Shown here in pieces: positions 10,701-21,200 of a stretch of 33,992 nt of DNA (position 1 is its first letter; the number at the start of each line of letters is the position of its first letter). The DNA comes from Baffinella frigidus (lineage: Eukaryota; Cryptophyceae; Cryptomonadales; Baffinellaceae). Location of the stretch: positions 333,150-367,141 of the forward strand of contig MU646327.1 of the NCBI GenBank assembly GCA_026770585.1. Reading direction: 5' to 3'. The translations under genes were made by a program, and so were the position numbers. The notes under the pieces are model-generated. The model was not told where the DNA came from, ran no database searches, and was given only the letters and a program-made list of their open reading frames with translations.

Positions 10701-11501
10701 GACATGCAGATGTATCCACAGGCACTCTCCCGATCTGCCCCGGCGCCCCCAGATTTGGCCCCCCTGCAGGGGCACCTCGCTCATAAGGAGGCGCACGACC
10801 CCCCCCCAGGACCCTACAGTAGGCCTATGACTATGGCCCTACAGTGGTCCTTGGGGGGAGGGTGGCTCCTTATGAGCGAGGTGCCCCTCTAGCGAAGATG
10901 CAGCCCGTGGACGAACAGGCAGGGGGGTATATTCATATTTTTTCGCGATTTTTTTCAGCAGGGCAGGATGCGACTCGACAGATTGTAGATAGGAGGTCGC
11001 GGAGATTCGGAATTGGCGGCAGGCGCGTCCCCCACTTGGTGTTCAAGGTTGCTTGAGGAAGTCTAGATGCCTGGGCAAGTTTAATTTCGGAACAGGACAG
11101 AATATGTGCCGCTTCATCAGGCGTCCAACGCCGAAGATAGGGGTGTATTTGCAATGTTTTATGTGGAAAGATTCTGGTATGTTCCAAGATGAAGTTGTTT
11201 ACGCAGGAGCGCCCTAGTTGATGGTTGCCCCCCCCCCCCTCCGAGCAGCAAGGTACAGTGGGGCGTCTTGACGGACTGCGAGGGCAAGTGGGACACTTCG
11301 AAGCGGTGCAAGGACGAGTGGGACCGCATCGAGGAGCTCATCGAGGACACGCACAAGGGCGGGGACGACGTCACCACCAAGTGGGGCGACGCGCCAGTGC
11401 ACGATGTCGATGATGTCGACTCTGAGGGGACCAGGGCGCTGTACAAGCACCTTTCGAGTGATGCGAGGAACAAGATCTGGGATAGCCCGTCGCAGGCGGA
11501 G
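7719..11501 (+). CDS. Unrecognised membrane-anchored or secreted protein, 3' part lost in the gap
   Basis: Exons 7719-8726, 8981-9040, 9272-9381 and 11249-11501 join in phase (0, 0, 2, 0) to give 477 residues. The end is unknown because the next intron enters the run of N. Residues 8-29 are hydrophobic (GAALLGAVALIALASVALQQ follows a basic start), so a signal anchor or signal peptide. A short Gln/Leu-rich helix follows at about 43-58. The rest is a helical, charged, presumably lumenal region with NDS and NLT glycosylation sequons. The last exon is very acidic (DAPVHDVDDVDSEGTRALYK). I recognise no family. All donors are GAG or AG followed by GT. The first two introns are heptamer arrays; the third, about 1.87 kb, holds a 21-bp minisatellite and inverted-repeat elements and could hide further exons. 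Base composition matches the neighbouring genes. Confidence 0.65.
8747..8975. repeat. Heptamer array, CCCTAAA/CCCTCAA, in plus-gene intron
   Basis: Fills intron 8727-8980 of the plus-strand gene up to the acceptor CACAACCAG. The C-rich strand is now the plus strand, matching the gene. Confidence 0.95.
9051..9207. repeat. Heptamer array, ACCCCAA/ACCCGAA variants
   Basis: Fills intron 9041-9271; begins 10 bases after the donor. Sense strand C-rich. Confidence 0.9.
9382..9553. repeat. 21-bp minisatellite beginning at a donor site
   Basis: About eight units of GGAGACGTTGGTGAAGATAGG, the first starting at the GTGAG donor of exon 9272-9381. Translates to a spurious ETLVKIG-type repeat. Confidence 0.9.
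9746..9876. mobile_element. Nested inverted repeats, family 4, three units
   Basis: GTAAAGTCACTCCGG..CATCC-TACACG and GGGGCTGTATCCC recur three times, about 50 bp apart, between GGGG and CCCC ends. Related to 12595-12693, 28162-28219 and 28630-28688. Confidence 0.75.
9935..10006. repeat. Short inverted repeat
   Basis: GCTTACTT and GGGAAGTAGACC on the left pair with GGTCTACTTCCC and AAGTAAGC on the right. Confidence 0.8.
10007..10767. other. Long intron stretch without recognised exon
   Basis: Part of the 9382-11248 intron. It contains two to three copies of a GGGTGCTCCCTCCCTCTG-type minisatellite at 10385-10525. No coding stretch fits the phase of the host gene. Confidence 0.5.
10768..10888. 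mobile_element. MITE-like element, family 3
   Basis: Terminal inverted repeats AGGGGCACCTCGCTCATAAG. Other copies at 13916-14038 and 28343-28464. Confidence 0.9.
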
Positions 11502-11511
11502 GTCGCCATAA

Positions 11512-11605
11512 ACCATGAACCATGAACCATGAACCGTGAACCGTGAACCATGAACCATGAACCATGAACCATGAACCATGAACCATGAACCATAAACCAT
11601 GAACC
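11512..11605. repeat. Heptamer array, CCATGAA type, running into the gap
   Basis: About 13 units of AACCATG directly downstream of the last visible exon of the plus-strand gene. It differs from TTTAGGG by sequence but keeps the 7-bp period and C-rich sense. Confidence 0.9.
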
Positions 11606-12545
11606 NNNNNNNNNNNNNNNNNNNNNNNNNNNNNNNNNNNNNNNNNNNNNNNNNNNNNNNNNNNNNNNNNNNNNNNNNNNNNNNNNNNNNNNNNNNNNNN
11701 NNNNNNNNNNNNNNNNNNNNNNNNNNNNNNNNNNNNNNNNNNNNNNNNNNNNNNNNNNNNNNNNNNNNNNNNNNNNNNNNNNNNNNNNNNNNNNNNNNNN
11801 NNNNNNNNNNNNNNNNNNNNNNNNNNNNNNNNNNNNNNNNNNNNNNNNNNNNNNNNNNNNNNNNNNNNNNNNNNNNNNNNNNNNNNNNNNNNNNNNNNNN
11901 NNNNNNNNNNNNNNNNNNNNNNNNNNNNNNNNNNNNNNNNNNNNNNNNNNNNNNNNNNNNNNNNNNNNNNNNNNNNNNNNNNNNNNNNNNNNNNNNNNNN
12001 NNNNNNNNNNNNNNNNNNNNNNNNNNNNNNNNNNNNNNNNNNNNNNNNNNNNNNNNNNNNNNNNNNNNNNNNNNNNNNNNNNNNNNNNNNNNNNNNNNNN
12101 NNNNNNNNNNNNNNNNNNNNNNNNNNNNNNNNNNNNNNNNNNNNNNNNNNNNNNNNNNNNNNNNNNNNNNNNNNNNNNNNNNNNNNNNNNNNNNNNNNNN
12201 NNNNNNNNNNNNNNNNNNNNNNNNNNNNNNNNNNNNNNNNNNNNNNNNNNNNNNNNNNNNNNNNNNNNNNNNNNNNNNNNNNNNNNNNNNNNNNNNNNNN
12301 NNNNNNNNNNNNNNNNNNNNNNNNNNNNNNNNNNNNNNNNNNNNNNNNNNNNNNNNNNNNNNNNNNNNNNNNNNNNNNNNNNNNNNNNNNNNNNNNNNNN
12401 NNNNNNNNNNNNNNNNNNNNNNNNNNNNNNNNNNNNNNNNNNNNNNNNNNNNNNNNNNNNNNNNNNNNNNNNNNNNNNNNNNNNNNNNNNNNNNNNNNNN
12501 NNNNNNNNNNNNNNNNNNNNNNNNNNNNNNNNNNNNNNNNNNNNN
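11606..12545. other. Assembly gap (940 N)
   Basis: Unsequenced. It starts inside a heptamer array, which probably caused the break. It hides the end of the plus-strand gene. Confidence 0.99.
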
Positions 12546-12594
12546 CCCCTAGCTAGCCCCACACAACATCCGGCGCGCCACAGCTGCCTCCGCC

Positions 12595-12693
12595 TGGGGA
12601 CACAGTCCCGTGTAGGAACAGCCACTCTGCGTCACGTTCCTACCCAGAGTGGCTTTACACGGGACACCCAGAGTGACTTTACACGTGCCCCCA
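12595..12693. mobile_element. Inverted-repeat element, family 4
   Basis: GGGGACACAGTCCCGTGTA opens it; TTTACACGGGACA and TTTACACGTGCCCCC close it. It ends 2 bases from the stop codon of the coiled-coil gene. Confidence 0.7.
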
Positions 12694-12695
12694 GG

Positions 12696-15226
12696 CTACG
12701 CGCGCTGCGTACGGTCCTCCTGCGTGTGCTCGATGCGATCCATCAACCCCCCAGGGATGTCCACCCCCTGCTTGAGATCCGGCGCGCGCACCAGCACCTT
12801 TTTGAGGAGGTGCGCGTTCCTGGTGTAGGGTTGAGGGTTTGGGGTTTGGGGTTTAGGGTTTAGGGTTTGGGGTTTGGGGTTTGGGGTTTGGGGTTTGGGG
12901 TTTGGGGTTTGGGGTTGAGGGTTTGAGGTTTGGGGTTTGGGGTCTGGGTTTACATGCGCAGCTCCGTGGCGCTCATGCCGCCCTCCGCCTGGTGTAGGGT
13001 TTAGGGTTTAGGGTTTAGGGTTTAGGGTTTAGGGTTTAGGGTTCAGGGATTTAGGGCTTAGGGCTTCGGATTTCGGGTTTAGGGTTTAGGGTTTAGGGTT
13101 TAAGGCTTCGGATTTAGGGTGTAGGGTGTAGGGTGTAGGGATTATGGTTTAGGGTTCAGGGTCTCGGGTTTCGGGTTTCGGGTTTAGGGTTCAGGATTGA
13201 GGGTTTAGGGTTGAGGGTTTAGGGTTGAGGGTTGAGGGTTTAGGGTGTAGGGTTCAGGGTTGACCTTGTGCTTGGAATGCTTGGTCGCGATCTGCTGGTT
13301 GAGCATCTCCTGGAAGTTCTGCTTCCCCGACAGCCGATCCTGCAGATGGAGAGGGAGAGAAGGATTTAGGGTTTGGGGTTTAGGGTTTAGGGTTTAGGGT
13401 TTAGGGTTTAGGGTGTGAAGCACACAGAGCGGGATTTCTCAACCCGAGGTACAGAGGTTACTCGAAATTAACAACAAGCACTCCCCCCACCCAATAACCT
13501 GTGCTCCTAGGACTGCAGAGGGGGAGAGTGGTTTACTCTACAGCATATAGGGAGAGATTCCTCTAGACCAAGCCTGCAAGAGGGAGAGTGGTTTATTGTG
13601 AAGCATACAGGGAGGGATTCCTCTGAACCAAGCCGCTGTCGAGCGACTTTGGCACGAAATCAAACGCCAGAGCCGGAAATCAGGTCTCCAAGTTCTGCTT
13701 TCCCGAGAGCCGATCCTGCAGAGGCGAGGGAAAGAAGGATTTAAGGTTTAGGGTTTAGGGTTTAGGGTTTAGGGTTTAGGGTTTAGGGTTTAGGGTTTAG
13801 GGTGTAAAGCACACAGAGCGGGATTTCTCTAAACCCAAGGTACAGAGCTTACTCAAAATTAACAACAAGCACTGCCCCCACCCACTAACCTGTGCTCCGA
13901 GGACTAGCCCTCCTGTACAGGGGTACCTCGCTCATAAGAAACAGCCCCCCCCCCCTAGGACCACCATAGGGCCCTAGGCATGGTCCTACTGTAGGGTCCT
14001 AGGGGGAGGCGGTTTCTTACGAGCGAGGTACCCCTGTAGGACCCTAGGGAGGTGCGTGCCCTAATTCGCACAAAGCCCCTGCAGTGCTGACCAGGACCAG
14101 ATAAGGTCCTGCACCCCCCCCCCCCGCCGACACCCTCGCATCAGACCACCCGTGAAAGACCGCCTGCGGGATGGCGTGACCGCTCTCGAGCGGGTACGGA
14201 ACATTTTAAAAGACCAGGTCCGGAATTCGGACCTGGCTTGAGCTATTTTCAGGTTCGAATTTTTTAAATCCTTGAAGTTGTACCCGACCTCGGGAGTTAC
14301 AACCAGATTCTGGTTACCGTAACTTCAAAAGCCTTTTAAAGCCCTCTATTGTAAATTTTGAGTCCTCCTCCAACGTACGTTATCTGCGTAACACCACCCC
14401 CAGCTCTGAAGCAAAGACCAGGTGGAGGCGTTTAGAGGTTTCTTCGTTCAAAGAGGGAAATCAGAGGCGAGGTTGTGCAGCTCTCTGAGGCGGGCCTTGA
14501 GTATCGCGACGCACGTTTTCGGTTGGATGACCATGTCATTCTTTCCGGTTCCTCATTCAACCCATCTTGGAATGCGGGGACGGTTTCGCACTTGTGAAAA
14601 GCCTTTGAACGGCCTGGTGAGGTGAAAGACCTTTGAAGCCCAGCAACGCTGATCGGTGTTGCAAAGCCAGGTACAACACGCCACGCCTTCCCCACCTGCT
14701 CACAGGCAGGGAAAAAGCAAAGGAGGAAACACGTATGGGTTAGGGCTTAAATTGAAGGAAGACCTGGTTGGTCTTTTCTTGGATCGCACCGCCGTAGAGT
14801 CCCACTTTTTGGCTAAGTCCTAGGAGCATAGGACCACGCTACGGGCGGTGTCCTCAATTCCGAGAAACCTCGGTATCGCACCTGCTTGGCCTTTTCTTGG
14901 ACGCGGAGGTACTCATCCGCGTCCCGCCTGTAAGTCTCAGCCACCCGCTTGTTGTCCTCCAGCACCCGCTGCCTCTCCCCGTACTTGAGCTTCACCTGTT
15001 CACAGCACCCACTGGTCAAATTCCAGACTGGTCAAATTCCAGACTGGTCAAATCACCGGCACTCACGTCACCTTGTGCGCCGCACCCACTTTCAACACTC
15101 ACTTCAGCTTGTGCACCGAACATCCGTTTCAACCTTGTTCTTCTTCAGGTTTTGGGCGTACGAGGTGTCGTGTTTCGTGTTTCGTGTTTCGTTTTTCGTG
15201 TTTCGGGAGGGTGTGACCTTTCTTCT

Positions 15227-15258
<32 letters not shown>

Positions 15259-18200
15259 TTCTTCTTCTTCTTCTTCTTCTTCTTCTTCATCACTCTCAAG
15301 CCTAGAGAAGAAGAAGAGTGGTCCAAAAGTGAATGAGGCGAGGAGGGGGTGGGGGGGCGGGGAGACCTGCTCAGAGAGGACGCTCGCCATCTCTTGATCA
15401 CGCGAGATCTTATCCTGCATCTTCATCTTCTCCTTCTTCTTCTTCCACTACTTCTTCTCCAGGTTCTGGCCTTACGAGGTTTCGTGTATCGGGTTTCTGG
15501 AGTGGGGGACCTGCTCGGAGAGGACGCTCGCCATCTCTTGATCGCGGGAGATCTTGTCCTGGATCTTCTTCTTGTCCCGCTCCTCGTCCCGCCGCTTGTT
15601 CTCCTCCTGCGCCTGTGTCATCCCAAAAGATTGAGCGCTGAGCTACCGTACAGTAAAGTAGCTCAGAGCTGAATCGTAAAGTAGCCCAGAGCTGAATCAT
15701 AAAGTAGCTCAGAGCTGAATCCTTCTTCTTGTCCCGTTCCTCGTCCCGCCGCTTCTTCTCCTCCTGCGCCTGTTGGTGCAAAGGATTCAGCTATCAGCCA
15801 CTTTATAGGACATCCCATCCTACATTACAACGTTTTCGCCTGCCTAAAAGGCGCAGGGCTTTGGGGCGAGGGACAACGACAGGCGCCAGTCATTGCAAAG
15901 TGCAAACGCGTTTGATCTGTCAGCAACTCTACAGTCCCAGAGCCTCTTACCTTTGTGCCGTGTTCTCTTCCTGCGCATGTGGGCGGCAAAGCCTTAAGTT
16001 AAGCTCTGAGCTACGCCAAAGTCCCTTTTGTCGGGAAATCGTTGAGCCACCAGCGACTCTAAATAAAGCCCCGGGGTCTTTTGGTCGTGTACCGTGGCGC
16101 GCTAAGAACAAAATTCCTCACATCTAACCGGCGTCGCAGGCACCTTGCAGACTCAACTTAACGTTCTAGAGTAATGAAAAATACACATATTGCGGACAGT
16201 CAAGTCAGTGACAGCGTCTTTGAGTTTTTGTACCGGGGCGCCAAGGTGGTAACGTTTCGATATCCAATCGGAGTAGCAAAAACTTAGCGGACAGTCCCAG
16301 CCAGCGTCTTTCCGTTTGTTTTTGTATAAGTATTTGTTTTGATGTTCAATCGGGGTAGCAAATACCTTGTGGACGCGCTCCTCGAGCTGGGCCTCCATCT
16401 CGTGGCGTGCTAAGAACTTCTTGTGGCGTGCTAAGAAGTAGCTGTGAGGCTACCGCCGATTAGCCTCACAGCTAACCAGCGTCGAAACCACCTTGCGCAC
16501 TCAACTTCAGGCTCGCGAGTAATAAAAAAGGAGAAGCCGATACCGTGCTGTCCGGGACAGTCCCAGCGTCTTGGATTTATTGTACCGGGACGCCAAGGAG
16601 GTGTTTTGATATCGAATCGGAGTGAAAATACCTTGCGGACACGCTCCTCAAGCTGAGCCTCCATCTCCGCCGCGCGGTTGTTGAGATCCCCCGCCATGCG
16701 CTCCGCTTTCTTCAACTTCTCCTGCCGCCGTTCCTCCAAGACCTAACCCGGGACCACATTCAGTTTTAATGAAAAAGTTATCATCATACATGTCTCAGGA
16801 GTTGGATCATGAATGTCACAGGAGTTGGACCAGGTTTGATTAGAGGCCTGGCTAAAACCATGCGCTCAGCATTCTTCAACTTCTCCTGTCGCCGCTCCTC
16901 ACACACCTAACCCGGGACCACTTTTTTAATTTTTAATGAAAACTTTTCCTGATTGTCACAGGAGTTGGGCCAGGTTGAATTAGAGGGCTAACCAAAGCCA
17001 TACGTTCAGCTTTCTTCAACTTGTCGTGCCGCCGATCCGCCAAGACCTGCCCGGACGCCGCTTTTGAGGGCTGCCGCTGTACCGACCACTTTTGAGGACA
17101 GCCACCGTACCGAGGCGGGCCCGTCTTGCCGCTCATGGACTTTTGGAGCACTCATCTCCAGGTTTGAGAGTAACAAAGAAAGAAAAAGCGTTGGATCACT
17201 CATCTGCAGGCTCGAGAGTAATCCAGCAAGGGGGAGACCTGCCGCTGCCGGTCCTCATGTTTAACAGCGCCCTAGCTAAATTGAATGAGTGCCCACCCGA
17301 ATCCCGTTTGCTAGTCCGCTAAATTGAATTAGTGCCCAAAGGTACAAGCCGGAACAAAAAGTTACTACCGTCACGTCCAAATAAGCCGTCCATCTATCAT
17401 AGATGTTTCCGGATTCGACCTGGCGTTGGCGGTCCTCTGCCTCCGCGCGATCGATCTGCATCTGGAAGAGCCTGCTTTCGGATTTCGGGTTTAGGGTTTG
17501 GGGTGTCGGGTTTGGGTTTTGGGGTTTAGGGTATAAGGTATAAGGTATAAGGTTGGTGGATGAGGGTTTAGGGTATAGGGTTTAGGGACGAGGGTTTGGG
17601 GTTGAGGGTTTAGGGTTTAGGGTTTAGGGTTAAGAGTATAGGGTTTAGGGTTTAGGGTTTAGGGTTCAGGGTTCAGGGTTCAGGGTTTCTGGTTCAGGGT
17701 TTATGGTTTATGGTTTATGGTTTATGGTTTATGGTTTATGGTTTATGGTTTATGGTTTAGGGTCTGGGGTAGGATTGGAGCCTCTGGTTCTCCGCGCGCT
17801 CGAGCGACTTGACGTGCGTCTTCAGATCGAGGTTTTTCTTGTTCTCGACGAGCATCGATTGGTACGCCTTGTGCTTCGCCAACGTCTCCACCTGGCTTAG
17901 GGTTTAGGGTTGAGTGTTTAGTGTTTGGGGTGTGGGGTCTAGGATTTAGGGTTTGGGGTTTGGGGTTTAGGGTTTAGGGTTTGGGGTTTAAGGTTTAGGG
18001 TTCGGGGTTTAGGATTTGGGGTTTGGGGCTTGGGGTTTGGGGTTTGGGGTTTGGGGAGTTTAGGGTTTGGGGTTTAGAGTTTAGGGTTTGGGGTTTAGGG
18101 TTTCGGGTTTAGAGTTAGGGTTTAGGGTTTGGGGTTTAGGGTTTAGGGTTTAGGGTTCAGGGTTCAGGGTTAGGGGGTCTCGACCTCCTTTTTCGCCTTC

Positions 18201-21200
18201 TCGGAGTCCATCTCCTTCTGGAACCCGTCGATCATCACCTGCAAAAGTGGCCGCGGCGCGCGTTAAGTTGTGGGATTCGGATATTTAAGTTGTGGGGATT
18301 GGAGCGCAAGTTGTGGGCATTGGAGCTTTCGGGCGTTAGGTTCTTCAAGTGTTGGATTTCAACACCTCTGCACCCCCCCCTCGCAACCAGCGACACTTTC
18401 GAGGTGGGCCCGTCGGCATCTACATTTTTGCTTCTCCATGTCCTAGGCTTGAGAGCCACACAGTGGACTACGGACCTTTCACCAAAAGTCAAATTACCCT
18501 GTGGGCAGTTTAAAGATTTTCTTCAAGGATTTTCTGAAGTATTTTTGGTCACGTTACCGCTAAATCTAGGGGTCTCGAAACCCTCGCAGCCCACCGTGTG
18601 GTAATAACGAGTAAGAACGAGTAAGAACGAGTAATAGCGAGTAATAACGAAGAAGAAGCAGCAGAAGAAGAAGAAGAAGGAGTAATGCCGAAGAAGAAGA
18701 AGAAGAAGAAGAAGAGAGGCCTGTCTATCAGCGGTACTAGAGCCGTGTCCCACCAGCCTGCGTGTCTCAAGGGACACCTACCACCCACAATCCACACCGC
18801 AAACCCTCACCCATAGTCCACACTACAAAGGGACAACTATCACCCACAGTCCACACTACCCGCACGTCCACCCCATACGCCTCTCATCGATCCCGTGCAG
18901 GGTCAGTACCGGCAACACAACCAACCCGGCCCGGCCTGGCTCAGGACCGAGAAACCCTCTCCTCGGTCAAGCGTGGCAAGCCGCCGAGGTCGAGCTCAAG
19001 GAGGCTCAGGTTGCGAGTCCCACGAACCAACAAACATGCGCATTCGCCCTGAAAGGGTCCTCGGCGAGGAGCACGTCCGACAGGCTTTTGCTTTTCCGAT
19101 TCGATGTACAACCACCTTCTTGGCGCACGGTACAAAAAAATGTGAAGACTTGACATTTTAATTTATGTTGACGTTGCGCTTTCCCAGAAAGCGGCTCGCA
19201 GTCCCGTGTGTCCCGTAGGGCGCGGCAGTGTAAAGGATCCTTCCAGGGTGAACGCTTCCAGGGTGAACGCAAAACACACTTTCAGGGTGAACGCACAAGA
19301 TCCTTTCAGGGAGAAGATCCTTTTAGGGTGAAAAGTGGTTCTTGGGGCTCGTAACCTTAGCCTCCTTGAGCTCGACCTCGGCAGCTTGCTTTCGCCTGAT
19401 CTGCACCCGCGATTGCTCCTGCTGCACCACCTCCCTCTCCACCAGCCTGCCGCGGGATTATCTCAGAGAAAGTTTTCACCAACACATTTAATTAAAGCCG
19501 GAAACGTACCGAACAATTGTACAGGTACACGCAGAAAGTTGACGGATTTGTACCGCGCACCCAGCATGTCAACTTGAGAAGGTCAAGCCGAGTGTGGCAG
19601 AGTTGGAATAGAGTGCCAGCTGCACCGCCTCCCTCTCCACCAACCAGCGGCAGGTTTATCTCGGATAACGTATTGATTACAGTCTTCAGGGGGCGGGGAC
19701 GCGAGGGGGTGCGTGATTTTGGGGTTTAGGGTTTAGGGTGGGTTTCGGGTTTGGGGTTTTGGGTTTTGGTTTTGGTTCAGGTTTTAGGGTTCAGGTTGTA
19801 GGGTTTAGGGTTTAGGGTTTAGGGTTTAGGGTTTAGGGTTTAGGGTTTAGTGTTTAGGGTTTAGGGTTTAGGGGTTGAGGTTTAGGGGTTGGGGTTGAGA
19901 ATTTAGGGTTTAGGGTTTAGGGTTGACCGTTTATCGAGCTTCTTCTGGAGGGCGACATCCTGGTCGTTCTTCCACTTGTCGTAGGCCTTTACCTACTCAA
20001 GACACACGTTCACTTTCAAACACCGTGTCGTGATATCGCAAGGGTGGAAAGTTGTATCCGCACACATAATCAATTTCAAACGCCGGTTCGTGCTACCACT
20101 TAGCAGCCACTGATGCCTTTCTTCTCCATATTCCCGGGGATAACGCGCACCTACCCCGGACACACGTTCATTTTCAAACACCGTGTCGTGATATCGTAAG
20201 GGTGGAAAATTATCGAAGGCGCGGACCTGCCCCGGACACACGTTGAAATTTAATCCGGAAACAGACAAGCCCGGAATCAGATTCCATCTCATCCGGAAAC
20301 AACACCGTTTCGTGCTATCTGCATGGCTGAGTTTGCTATCCTAGCCTCGACACAGCTTCACCATAGCACACAACTCACACCTCATATAGCAAAATGGCGA
20401 TCCAAATTAAATCCGTGTCCATATGCGCCCCCCCTCTCTCGCCGCTACCTAGCCACCTACTTCACCAAACTCACACCCACGATAGCAAAACGGTGGTTCA
20501 CATTAAACATATTTCCGTAAGGCCGGAGGCGCGAACATGGTCCTTGGCGACACCATCGCATAAAACTCACACTTCGGATAGCAAAACGGTGATTCAAATT
20601 AAATATGTCCCCTGGTTCAAATTGAATCTGTTCCCGTAGCCTTGTTCAAACTGAATCTGCTTCCGAAGGCGTGGACCTGGTCTTTCGCAACTTCGACCTC
20701 GGCCAATGGGGTCCTCCAACTCTGAGTTAAAACTTGCAAGGGAGTTGACTTTTGAATGACCACCATCACGTCTAAAGTGGTCTGATTCGTAAGGCCGGGG
20801 GCGCGGACCTGGTCTTTCGCGAGTTCGTGCAAGGGAGTTGACTTTTGATTGACCACCATCACGTCTAAAGTGGTCTGATTCGTAAGGCCGGGGGGCGCAG
20901 ACCTGGTCCTTCGCGAGTTCGACCTCGGCCTGACGCGCCTCTCGCTTCTGCCGCTCCCGCGCATCCACCTGCCCCCCCATCATGGTCAGCATGAGCCAGA
21001 ACGCTTCACTTTGGAGCACACTGGAACGCTTCACTTTTAATCGGATTCTGGAGCTGAGGGGCACATCTCGAGAACCTGCGCTTTCAAAATTGAAAAAAGA
21101 TCAAACCAAGGATTGAAATTCAGCAAAACACTGGCGACCTCCATTTCTGACTTTTTTCAACCTGCTAGAGGATATCCGCCACCCAGCCCTCAACTCACAC

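Noticed and set aside
11159-12625. Long minus-strand ORF
   Set aside because: Mostly N; the flanking part is the CCATGAA array and antisense of a real exon.
15129-15426. Poly-Lys and poly-Glu ORFs
   Set aside because: Translations of the (TTC)n tract, although their ends include the exon echo at 15364-15427.
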